A DNA stretch of 6,979 nt, from positions 1-6,979 of the forward strand of contig CANEUJ010000089.1 in assembly GCA_947441745.1 (NCBI GenBank), read 5' to 3'. Shown one piece after another: positions 1-5,616 of this stretch. Numbering within the stretch: position 1 is the first letter of the stretch; each line of letters opens with the position of its first letter. Position numbers and translations under genes: made by a program. Below the pieces are notes generated by a model. That model saw nothing but the letters and a program-made list of their open reading frames with translations. It was not told the DNA's origin and made no database searches. Source of the stretch: Neisseriaceae bacterium (GTDB taxonomy: Bacteria > Pseudomonadota > Gammaproteobacteria > Burkholderiales > UBA11063).

Positions 1-1
1 A

Positions 2-286
2 ATAGTATTAATGGCTGGAGTACCTGACTGTGTGAATTATGAAGATGTTGGGCGTGATCTGGAGTTGGTTGGTGGAGTTGTTGGGGTACATGATTTACAT
101 ATTTGGTACATATCAGCTAATACTACCTCATTATCAGCACATATTATTGCAAATAACCCACTAAACTGGCAAGATACCTTATTAGCATGTCAGACAATGC
201 TAAAGACTAAGTATAAAATATCTCATGTGACCTTACAGTATGAATTTAATCATAACCATGGAACTGGATATTGTGATGCTAAATAG
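2..286 (+). CDS. Cation diffusion facilitator (CDF) metal exporter, C-terminal part (5' end outside window)
   Basis: This is the cytoplasmic C-terminal domain of a CDF transporter, a family that exports Zn2+, Co2+, Cd2+ or similar ions from the cytoplasm in exchange for protons. The reading frame is already open at base 2 (codons for I-V-L before the first Met at 11), so that Met is internal and the six-helix membrane domain lies upstream of the window. The recognisable part runs from IVLMAGVPDCVNYEDV, matching the family pattern 'ILLEGxPxxIDxxxV', into GVVGVHDLHIWYIS, matching 'GVxxVHDLHxW', then LSAHI and a final SHVTLQYE strand. The tail has two His and one Cys (HNHGTGYC), plausible extra metal ligands. 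The metal cannot be told from this fragment, because the selectivity residues are in the missing helices. The stop TAG at 284-286 touches the stop of the convergent thioesterase gene. The family call is firm; the exact subfamily is not. Confidence 0.88.
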   Translation: MVLMAGVPDCVNYEDVGRDLELVGGVVGVHDLHIWYISANTTSLSAHIIANNPLNWQDTLLACQTMLKTKYKISHVTLQYEFNHNHGTGYCDAK

Positions 287-721
287 CTAATCTAAATATT
301 CGAAGTCTTCAGTAGTTGCTAAGTTTTGTATACGATCTAGGAGATATTTGGGTGGGGGTGCGATTCTTCTTATATTGGTATCAATCCAAGCACCGTATAC
401 AGTATTTATTGCGCTAAGTTTGCCGTTTGCACTATATATTTTATGTACAAATTTCCAGCGTGAGTTGTCTTTTGTCGTACCAGCAAAATATAGCTCAATT
501 GTAACTTCTTCACCTAAAAATATTTCTTTGAAGTATTCAGTTTGCTCTTTTAATAACACTGCGGCAAATCCAAGTTCAAGTAGATTTTTCATATTACAAT
601 CAACTGATGCCATCCATGCAACTCGAGTATGGGTCGCAAAAGTACCATAAGCTGTATGGGTTACATGCCCATTGGCATCAATATCTGACCAGCGCACTTC
701 TATGGTTTTTTTAAAAATCAT
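287..721 (-). CDS. Hotdog-fold acyl-CoA thioesterase (4HBT/YbgC-like)
   Basis: A 144-residue single hotdog domain of the 4-hydroxybenzoyl-CoA thioesterase-like type, expected to hydrolyse an acyl- or aroyl-CoA (or acyl-ACP) thioester in the cytoplasm. The N-terminus carries the family signature: R10-W-S-D13-I-D15-A-N-G18-H19-V, then Y25. The usual pattern is RxxDxDxxGHVNNxxY, with the Asp of 'DxD' region as the usual catalytic residue. Here the normally conserved 'NN' is T21-H22, a small departure. A second recognisable stretch is EQTEYFKEIFLGEEVTIEL, matching the family's 'xxxYxxPxxxGDxVxI' strand. The ATG at 721-719 has an AAGGAA Shine-Dalgarno at 736-731, nine bases upstream and overlapping the region just after the monooxygenase stop (17-nt gap), so the two are probably cotranscribed and may be translationally coupled. 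The substrate cannot be named from sequence. It is probably last in the ssb-hemJ-monooxygenase-thioesterase operon. Confidence 0.85.
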   Translation of the reverse strand: MIFKKTIEVRWSDIDANGHVTHTAYGTFATHTRVAWMASVDCNMKNLLELGFAAVLLKEQTEYFKEIFLGEEVTIELYFAGTTKDNSRWKFVHKIYSANGKLSAINTVYGAWIDTNIRRIAPPPKYLLDRIQNLATTEDFEYLD

Positions 722-730
722 TAGGTAATT

Positions 731-736
731 TTCCTT
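731..736 (-). promoter_or_regulatory. Shine-Dalgarno site of the thioesterase gene
   Basis: AAGGAA on the minus strand, nine bases before the ATG at 721. It lies within the 17-nt gap after the upstream monooxygenase stop (TAA at 741-739). This fixes the start and supports independent re-initiation within one transcript. Confidence 0.7.
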
Positions 737-738
737 AA

Positions 739-2166
739 TTAAGCAGATTTAATGCCGTTTTCTATTAAATATCCTGAAATTTCAAATAATGAGTCAGCAT
801 ACATAGCAATATATCCATCAGGGCGGATAAGGCATAATGGTTGATCGCTCCAGTATACTGGATTATGTACTATTTCAATAAAATCTGGCAAATCTGGATT
901 AGGAATCTCATCTTTAGTAAGTAAAAACCACTTAGATCCAATGTTTTGAAATTTGGTTTGGTTTTGGTATAAAACTTGGTGAGTATTTATTAAAGGAGTA
1001 TTTTGGTAACAAATATCAGTGTGCTGTAGGCTATTAACAATTTTGTTTCTTACTAAATCAATACTCAAAATCCCACCAACCCCAAGATTACGGAGTAATT
1101 GGATGAATTTATTATTGGTTGTAGCTACTTTGGTTATACCACCGGAACGTTTGATAACATCATTAGCGATACCACGGCGTTCTGTATCATAGGTGTCAAG
1201 TAGACTATCTTTTGCTTCATTTTTTATGACATGAGCAAGTTTCCAAGCTAGGTTCCAGCTATCTTGAATACCTGTATTCATACCCTGAGCACCAGCCGGT
1301 GAATGGCTGTGAGCAGAATCTCCAGCTAGAAATACATGACCATTTCTGAAGTTTGAAGCTAAACATTCATGAATACTAAAGTCGCTTAACCAATCAACTG
1401 AATCAATAACTATACCTTTATGGCGTTCATTGAGTATCTTGGTAAAAACATCAAGATTACCATCTTTTAGATCTTGAAATTTTGGATCATTACTAATCTC
1501 AGCCATCACGCGTACATTGTCTTTCATAGGTATAAATACCATAACACCTGCACCGTTAAATACAATACTTACATCGCCTCTATTGATATCACCGCTTAGT
1601 TTTGCATCCATCATTATGAAATGTTGTGTCAAATCATGACGTTCTTGTTTAAACCCTGCTAACTCACGGACTTTGCTATGGTAACCATCACAGCCAACTA
1701 CCCATTTGGCAGTTGTATCATATTCTTTAGAGCATGAGTTTAAAGTAATGTCTACTAACTCATTGCTGTCTTTAAGAGTTATTAGTTTCGTATCCCATTC
1801 AATATGGGTATTGTATTTTGCCAGTTCATCAATTAGTATTTTCTCAGTTTGGGTTTGAGGTAGTGAGAGCATAAAATTAAATTCACTCTCAACTGAATCA
1901 AATGCAGCATGATTTAATAATTTATTACCACTAAATAACTTCACTTGGTTTAATTTAATTCCATGTGCTATAGCGGTATCTACAAAACCCATCGATTTCC
2001 ATATTTCGAGAGTTCTTGCATTAATTCCAATTGCATTAGAGGTTTTGGATGGTTCAGTTTTGCTATCAATAATACGACATTGAATCCCAGATTTATTAAG
2101 TGCTAGAGCTAGATTAAGTCCAACAGGTCCAGCACCAACTATCAATACATCTGCCAAATTTGTCAT
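739..2166 (-). CDS. FAD-dependent monooxygenase, group A aromatic hydroxylase type (PF01494)
   Basis: A 475-residue flavoprotein of the PheA/TfdB/RIFMO-like class, which uses NAD(P)H and O2 to hydroxylate aromatic or polyketide-like substrates. All three FAD signatures are visible: the Rossmann GxGxxG at residues 11-16 (VGAGPVGL) with D34 at the end of the second strand; the D160-G161 motif (GCDGYHSKVR); and G282-D283 in VFLAGDSAHSHSPAGAQGMN, followed by N297-T-G299. R51 in NARTLE is the usual FAD-contacting Arg. The C-terminal ~90 residues end with LIRPDGYIAMY, matching the thioredoxin-like C-terminal domain of this subgroup ('LIRPDGYIAxR'). The frame opens at a TTG (2172), but the AAGGAG at 2180-2175 is only 2 nt from it and 8 nt from ATG 2166, so 2166 is taken as the start. 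It follows hemJ by 22 nt. UbiH-type quinone hydroxylase is less likely because of the C-terminal domain. The substrate is unknown. Confidence 0.88.
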   Translation of the reverse strand: MTNLADVLIVGAGPVGLNLALALNKSGIQCRIIDSKTEPSKTSNAIGINARTLEIWKSMGFVDTAIAHGIKLNQVKLFSGNKLLNHAAFDSVESEFNFMLSLPQTQTEKILIDELAKYNTHIEWDTKLITLKDSNELVDITLNSCSKEYDTTAKWVVGCDGYHSKVRELAGFKQERHDLTQHFIMMDAKLSGDINRGDVSIVFNGAGVMVFIPMKDNVRVMAEISNDPKFQDLKDGNLDVFTKILNERHKGIVIDSVDWLSDFSIHECLASNFRNGHVFLAGDSAHSHSPAGAQGMNTGIQDSWNLAWKLAHVIKNEAKDSLLDTYDTERRGIANDVIKRSGGITKVATTNNKFIQLLRNLGVGGILSIDLVRNKIVNSLQHTDICYQNTPLINTHQVLYQNQTKFQNIGSKWFLLTKDEIPNPDLPDFIEIVHNPVYWSDQPLCLIRPDGYIAMYADSLFEISGYLIENGIKSA

Positions 2167-2174
2167 TATCAAAA

Positions 2175-2180
2175 CTCCTT
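2175..2180 (-). promoter_or_regulatory. Strong Shine-Dalgarno deciding the monooxygenase start
   Basis: AAGGAG on the minus strand, with an 8-nt spacer to ATG 2166 but only 2 nt to the in-frame TTG at 2172. The spacing rules out the TTG as the main start and removes two residues (M-I) from the longest open frame. Confidence 0.8.
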
Positions 2181-2188
2181 TTTAGGAT

Positions 2189-2641
2189 TTAAAAGTGTGG
2201 CTTAATTACAACCAAAATAACACATAGGATTAGAATAATTGTTGGATATTCATTAAACATTCGAAACCATTTATGGGTTTTGGTATTATAGTCTTTGGCA
2301 AAATCATCCATAAGTTTGAAGCAATAGATGTGATAAAATACTAAAGTACCAACTAGGATTACTTTGAAATGAAGCCATAAGCCATTAAAACCAAATCCGT
2401 GTGCCAAAATCTCCCCCAGTATTATGGAGATAATAGCTGCTGGAGTCATGATATACCAATATAGTTTGTGTTCCATAATTTTAAATTGGTTTTGACTTGT
2501 TTTATTATCAGTCATTGAGTGATAAACAAATAAGCGTGGCAGATAAAATAACCCTGCAAACCAAGCTACAACAGCAATAATATGAAACGCTTTAATATAT
2601 CCATATAATATTGGGTATTCAGTTACCAACTTTGGAACCAT
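2189..2641 (-). CDS. hemJ: Protoporphyrinogen IX oxidase HemJ (UPF0093 family)
   Basis: A 150-residue inner-membrane protein with the normal HemJ length and architecture. HemJ converts protoporphyrinogen IX to protoporphyrin IX, the step before ferrochelatase in haem synthesis, and is the oxygen-independent-type replacement for HemG/HemY in many Gram-negative bacteria. Family hallmarks are all present: K17-A-F-H20-I-I-A-V-V-A-W at the first helix, GLFYLPRLFVYH ending at H41, the MEHKLYWYIMTPA stretch (residues 56-68), L-W-L-H91-F-K93 before the third helix, and N130-E-Y-P-T134 followed by a last helix ending IKPHF. Four membrane segments are predicted at about 12-32, 62-82, 92-108 and 133-147. 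The start is ATG 2641, only 11 nt after the ssb stop. A weak GAGAG ribosome site at 2653-2649 overlaps that stop, suggesting coupling to ssb translation. The odd feature is the location: it sits between ssb and a monooxygenase, and no other haem gene is in view. Confidence 0.93.
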   Translation of the reverse strand: MVPKLVTEYPILYGYIKAFHIIAVVAWFAGLFYLPRLFVYHSMTDNKTSQNQFKIMEHKLYWYIMTPAAIISIILGEILAHGFGFNGLWLHFKVILVGTLVFYHIYCFKLMDDFAKDYNTKTHKWFRMFNEYPTIILILCVILVVIKPHF

Positions 2642-2652
2642 GGTAATACTCT

Positions 2653-3069
2653 CTAAAACGGAATATTGTCCGATGTTAGGGTGTTACTTGAGCTACTTGC
2701 TTCAGGTAAGCTATATACTGGCTCATCATTTCGTGAATGATCATCAGTAGCTACCTCATCATCACGTCTACTTAAAAACTCAACATTATTAGCAAATACT
2801 CTAAGTGAGGCTACGGGTTTGTTTTCCTTGTTTATATAAGCATTAGCTGATGGAAAACCTTCGACTAAAAGTTTACTACCTTTTTTGATGTGGTTTTTTG
2901 CTAAATCAGCTAGTTTGCCATTACAGCTTACCTCAACCCAATCAGTTTTTGGAGCTTGTTTAGTACCAACTGATACCCCCATAGAAAAAGTTGCAAATTG
3001 GTTGCCGCTTTGGTCTGCTCTTAGCTCTGGGTCTCTGCCTACATTTCCAGTGATGATTATTTTTTTCAT
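2653..3069 (-). CDS. ssb: Single-stranded DNA-binding protein (SSB), short divergent form
   Basis: A 138-residue SSB, which coats single-stranded DNA during replication, recombination and repair. The OB-fold occupies about residues 1-100, opening with the typical KKIIITGNVGRDPELR and containing FATFSMGVS, T-D-W-V-E-V, GKLADLAKNHIKKGSKLLVEG and an NNVEFL final strand. The tail is acidic and Ser-rich, ending D-N-I-P-F, close to the canonical DDDIPF tip that binds partner proteins. Compared with the E. coli type (about 178 aa) it is short, and 'TDWVEVSCNGK' with 'GFPSANAYINKENKP' replaces the usual 'TEWHRVVxFGK' and 'GRLRTRKW'. It could therefore be either the housekeeping SSB or an accessory one like those on plasmids and integrative elements. 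The ATG at 3069 is preferred over the in-frame upstream ATG at 3090. GAAGGA (3081-3076) sits six bases before 3069, the protein then begins exactly like family members, and the predicted transcript start (about 3093) leaves almost no leader for 3090. Confidence 0.9.
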   Translation of the reverse strand: MKKIIITGNVGRDPELRADQSGNQFATFSMGVSVGTKQAPKTDWVEVSCNGKLADLAKNHIKKGSKLLVEGFPSANAYINKENKPVASLRVFANNVEFLSRRDDEVATDDHSRNDEPVYSLPEASSSSNTLTSDNIPF

Positions 3070-3075
3070 TACAAT

Positions 3076-3081
3076 TCCTTC
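3076..3081 (-). promoter_or_regulatory. Shine-Dalgarno of ssb
   Basis: GAAGGA on the minus strand, six bases upstream of ATG 3069. It lies inside the longer open frame that begins at 3090, which supports the inner start. Confidence 0.7.
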
Positions 3082-3099
3082 AAAATACATCTAAGCCAT

Positions 3100-3108
3100 A
3101 TTTTAACA
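3100..3108 (-). promoter_or_regulatory. Candidate extended -10 promoter of the ssb operon
   Basis: On the minus strand the bases read TGT-TAAAAT, an extended -10 (TGn plus a 5/6 match to TATAAT), with no good -35 hexamer at the expected distance. Transcription would start near 3093, giving a leader of about 24 nt to ssb. It lies in the 73-nt gap after the YeiH-type gene. This suggests ssb-hemJ-monooxygenase-thioesterase has its own promoter instead of depending on read-through. Confidence 0.45.
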
Positions 3109-3119
3109 TTAATAGTAGC

Positions 3120-3136
3120 AGTTATATAAAATAACT
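3120..3136 (-). other. AT-only hairpin between the YeiH-type gene and ssb
   Basis: AGTTAT / ATAACT with a five-base loop: a six-base-pair inverted repeat just after the stop of the YeiH-type gene. It has only one G-C pair per stem and no T-run follows on the minus strand, so it is a weak candidate for transcript termination or mRNA end processing at best. It lies immediately upstream of the ssb promoter candidate. Confidence 0.3.
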
Positions 3137-3142
3137 ATTCAT

Positions 3143-4120
3143 CTAATTTAAAAAACCAGTTTTTAGTGCGAAGATTACCAAAATAGATACAATAATCCAG
3201 AGTGATAGTGCTTGAAATAAGACTTTGATGCCAACTGCTTTTAGACTGCTAAACGATACATTATAGCCGATTAGGAACAAAGCAACCATAAAGAAACTCT
3301 CACCTAACTCTTTTAAATGAGCACCTATAGTTTGTAAAACTGGAAATATAGTAACAGAAAGTGATGCTAAAATAAACCAAAAAATAAACCATGGTTTTTT
3401 AGTTTTACCTTGAGATTGTTCACTATGGTTAATTTTACTATATATTATAGCTATAATAATACTAACTGGAATTATCCATAATGCTCTAACCAGTTTTACA
3501 GTGGTACCAACTACTAGTGAATCTTGACCATAAGACATACAGCTACCTACCACTGAGGATGTGTCATGGATAGCAAGAGCTGCAAGTAGACCAAACTGAT
3601 GCTGTGTTAGATTTAGCTGATGTCCAATTATTGGAAAAAGAAGAAGTCCAATCGCGTTGAGTAAAAAAATAGCACCCATAGCAACTGCAGTTTCTTCATG
3701 ACTACTTTTGATTATCGGGCTAATTGCAGCAATAGCACTACCACCACAAATAGCAGTTCCTGAGCTAATTAGTGTTGAAATTTTATCATCGTTTTTTAGA
3801 AGTTTACCAATTAACAAACCAAGAATAAGCGTACCTACTATACTAATGATAGTATAACTAAGCCCATCTAGCCCAGCTTTTAGGATATTATTTAGGTTAA
3901 ACCCAAATCCAAGTAGGATAATAGCATAGCTTAATACCTTACTTGACCAGACTTTGGTATGTTGACTAATTGAGCTGTCTTTGTGGATACTGGTTAATAG
4001 TATTCCTAAAACAAGAGCAATTCCTGGGATATAGGATTTATATTTGAAATTGGTATAATTAACTCCGATGAAAGCTGTTATTATTAAAAGCATGGTAATA
4101 CGATTTATTTGGATTTTCAT
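3143..4120 (-). CDS. YeiH/UPF0324 family membrane transporter (putative sulfate/sulfonate-type exporter)
   Basis: A 325-residue, very hydrophobic protein of the PF03601 family (YeiH, 'putative sulfate exporter'), with about ten inner-membrane helices. The family's two hallmark loops are intact: GTAICGGSAIAA at residues 121-132, followed by SPII and a conserved E142-E143, and AIHDTSSVVG at 183-192, with FLLN (152-155) and FPIIG (162-166) between. Length fits the family (about 330-350). Substrates are poorly established; some members lie in taurine or sulfite gene clusters, but nothing sulfur-related is visible here. The longest open frame starts at a TTG (4141). ATG 4120 is preferred because MKIQINRIT leads straight into the first helix, although the ribosome site is weak (AAGAAAGA). 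E. coli yeiH has a divergent LysR regulator; here the divergent neighbour is a POT transporter instead. Family certain, substrate unknown. Confidence 0.88.
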   Translation of the reverse strand: MKIQINRITMLLIITAFIGVNYTNFKYKSYIPGIALVLGILLTSIHKDSSISQHTKVWSSKVLSYAIILLGFGFNLNNILKAGLDGLSYTIISIVGTLILGLLIGKLLKNDDKISTLISSGTAICGGSAIAAISPIIKSSHEETAVAMGAIFLLNAIGLLLFPIIGHQLNLTQHQFGLLAALAIHDTSSVVGSCMSYGQDSLVVGTTVKLVRALWIIPVSIIIAIIYSKINHSEQSQGKTKKPWFIFWFILASLSVTIFPVLQTIGAHLKELGESFFMVALFLIGYNVSFSSLKAVGIKVLFQALSLWIIVSILVIFALKTGFLN

Positions 4121-4160
4121 ATTATCTTTCTTAATGCACAAAAATTATAAAATAAATGAC

Positions 4161-4174
4161 TTACATATATGTAA
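4161..4174. promoter_or_regulatory. 14-bp perfect palindrome, candidate operator
   Basis: TTACATATATGTAA reads the same on both strands. It lies in the divergent gap, just downstream of the predicted transcription start of the YeiH-type gene, where a bound repressor would block it. Perfect palindromes made mainly of A and T arise easily by chance in such DNA, so this is a candidate only. No regulator gene is next to it. Confidence 0.4.
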
Positions 4175-4184
4175 TCAGTGATTA
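4172..4184. promoter_or_regulatory. Second palindrome overlapping the -10 region, candidate operator
   Basis: TAATCA-G-TGATTA, two perfect six-base half-sites around one central base. It shares three bases with the preceding 14-bp palindrome and one base with the minus-strand TATAAT. It contains more C/G than its surroundings and covers the expected start point of the YeiH-type transcript, a typical repressor position. Confidence 0.4.
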
Positions 4185-4192
4185 TTATAACA
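4184..4192 (-). promoter_or_regulatory. Extended -10 promoter of the YeiH-type gene
   Basis: Minus strand TGT-TATAAT is a perfect -10 hexamer with a TGn extension and no strong -35, as expected for extended -10 promoters. Transcription would start near 4177, about 57 nt before ATG 4120, with both palindromes at and just after the start. Confidence 0.55.
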
Positions 4193-4215
4193 TATTCATA
4201 TAAGCGGAAATTTGT

Positions 4216-4245
4216 TTGTTTTTTATTAACTAATTCATATATAAG
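4216..4245 (+). promoter_or_regulatory. Candidate promoter of the POT transporter gene
   Basis: On the plus strand TTGTTT (4216-4221) is followed after 16 bases by TATATA (4238-4243), or after 18 bases by TATAAG (4240-4245). The leader to ATG 4311 would be about 60 nt. A weaker alternative is TTGGAT (4254-4259) with TTAATA (4277-4282). Because the region is so AT-rich, confidence is limited. Confidence 0.35.
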
Positions 4246-4300
4246 TGGTACAATTGGATCTTCATAAATAATGTTATTAATATGTTAATCAGAATTATTT

Positions 4301-4306
4301 GAGGTG
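4301..4306 (+). promoter_or_regulatory. Shine-Dalgarno deciding the POT gene start
   Basis: GAGGTG matches the 16S anti-Shine-Dalgarno and lies four bases before ATG 4311. The open frame begins earlier at a TTG (4299), but that codon overlaps the first base of the ribosome site, so it cannot be the start. Confidence 0.75.
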
Positions 4307-4310
4307 GGAA

Positions 4311-5609
4311 ATGAATTTTTTCAAAACATATCCGCGTGGAGTTTTGGGGTTATCTAGTATAGAAATGTGGGAACGCTATAGCTTTTATACCATGCAGTCA
4401 ATTTTGGTGCTATATGCTGCTGCAACTGTTGCTCATGGTGGGCTTGGATTCTCTGAAGCAGACTCGCTACGCCTAACTGGCATTTATGGTGCATTAGTAT
4501 ATGTATCTCCACTATTTGGGGGATGGCTTGCTGACAGAGTATTTGGTCGCAAACTCGCGGTATTACTTGGTTCGATAATTATGATGTTTGGGCATGCAAG
4601 TCTTGCTTTTCATGGTATTAATGCATTATATATTGGTCTTGGATTGTTAGTGGTTGGATGTGGCTTAATGAAACCATCTATTAGTGCCATGGTTGGTGAG
4701 TTTTATGAGCGTCATGATGAAGCTAATAAAGAAGCTGGGTTTGCGATATTTTATATGTCTATTAATATTGGTGGCTTGTTTGGGCCGTTGGTAGCTGGGG
4801 TAGTTACTGAAAATTATAGTTATAGTACTGCATTTGGGGTGGCTGCTTTTGGATTATTAATAGCTATAGTTAATTTTTTATTATGTCGTAATAAAAGTCT
4901 AAAAAATTATGGACTTAGACAAACCAAACATACTAGAAATAAAACTCCATGGACAAAAGCTGAGCGTACTAGATTTTGGACGTATATTGGGCTTTGTGTA
5001 ACTAATATATTTTGGAATATTATTTATGCGCTACCTTATGGTTTGTTTACGCTATATGCGGATAAAAATATTGATAGACATATTTTGGGGTTACAAATTC
5101 CATCAACTTGGTATTTTGTTATGTATGGTATGTTTATAGTACTTTTAGCACCAATAGTTGCTACTGTATATCAAGTACTTGATAAAAAAACTAAATTTAA
5201 CCTAACGCTTAGCTATAAGCTAGGTATTGGATATATTATCCTTGCAATTGCCTGTGCATTTATCTTGCCTTTTGTTAAGCAAATTGGCATTGATCCAAGC
5301 TATATTGGTAGCAGTGGTTGGCTTATAATGTTTTATATTTTCTTTGCTATTAGTGAATTAATAACTGTGCCAGTACTTCTATCAGCAGCAACAACCTTTG
5401 CTGCACCATCATTCTCGGCAACACTGGTATCGCTTAATATGGCGATATCATGGGCGATTGGTGCTTATCTGGGCGGTGAATTTGGTGCCTTAACCCAAAG
5501 TATAAATCCATTTCTAATGTTTGAATGGGTTATTGGCATATGTATAGTATTTTGTATTGGGCATTTTGTTTCGAATAAGAGAATTGAAAGAATTATCTCT
5601 GCTAAGTAA
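4311..5609 (+). CDS. POT/PTR2 family proton-coupled transporter (di-/tripeptide-type, divergent)
   Basis: A 432-residue inner-membrane protein of the major facilitator superfamily, POT branch, whose bacterial members usually import di- and tripeptides with protons. Family marks: E18-M-W-E21-R22-Y-S-F-Y in helix 1 (ExxERFxYY), GGWLADRVFGRK (70-81) in the helix 2-3 loop, K121-P in GLMKPSIS of helix 4, F147-Y-M-S-I-N-I-G154 (PTR2 signature), and E349 in helix 10. It is shorter than typical bacterial POTs (about 460-500). The stretch between helices 6 and 7 (about 192-221) seems too short for the usual extra helix pair, giving about 12 helices. Expected residues are altered: F233-W-N-I-I-Y-A lacks an acidic residue in helix 7, Y267-F-V-M-Y-G replaces the 'QxLNP' stretch of helix 8, and S125-A and V353-P differ from 'NISS' and 'SP'. 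Peptide specificity is therefore uncertain. It is divergent from the YeiH-type gene and convergent with ygjP. Confidence 0.88.
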   Translation: MNFFKTYPRGVLGLSSIEMWERYSFYTMQSILVLYAAATVAHGGLGFSEADSLRLTGIYGALVYVSPLFGGWLADRVFGRKLAVLLGSIIMMFGHASLAFHGINALYIGLGLLVVGCGLMKPSISAMVGEFYERHDEANKEAGFAIFYMSINIGGLFGPLVAGVVTENYSYSTAFGVAAFGLLIAIVNFLLCRNKSLKNYGLRQTKHTRNKTPWTKAERTRFWTYIGLCVTNIFWNIIYALPYGLFTLYADKNIDRHILGLQIPSTWYFVMYGMFIVLLAPIVATVYQVLDKKTKFNLTLSYKLGIGYIILAIACAFILPFVKQIGIDPSYIGSSGWLIMFYIFFAISELITVPVLLSAATTFAAPSFSATLVSLNMAISWAIGAYLGGEFGALTQSINPFLMFEWVIGICIVFCIGHFVSNKRIERIISAK

Positions 5610-5616
5610 ATCTAAT

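Noticed and set aside
11..13. ATG at 11 as start of a small 91-residue metal-binding protein
   Set aside because: The codons before it (I-V-L) match the CDF family pattern and the frame is open at the window edge; it is the end of a larger gene.
348..650. Plus-strand open frame of 100 codons
   Set aside because: It lies antisense within the thioesterase gene, has no ribosome site and no family resemblance; the minus-strand product has clear hotdog motifs.
2195..2203. AAGTGTGGC-like sequence near the hemJ end, resembling a DNA uptake word
   Set aside because: It differs from the Pasteurellaceae word AAGTGCGGT, I saw no further copies, and no Neisseria-type GCCGTCTGAA was found.
2885..3094. 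Plus-strand open frame of 69 codons
   Set aside because: It is antisense to ssb, whose OB-fold is unmistakable; hydrophobic composition is a by-product of the reverse frame.
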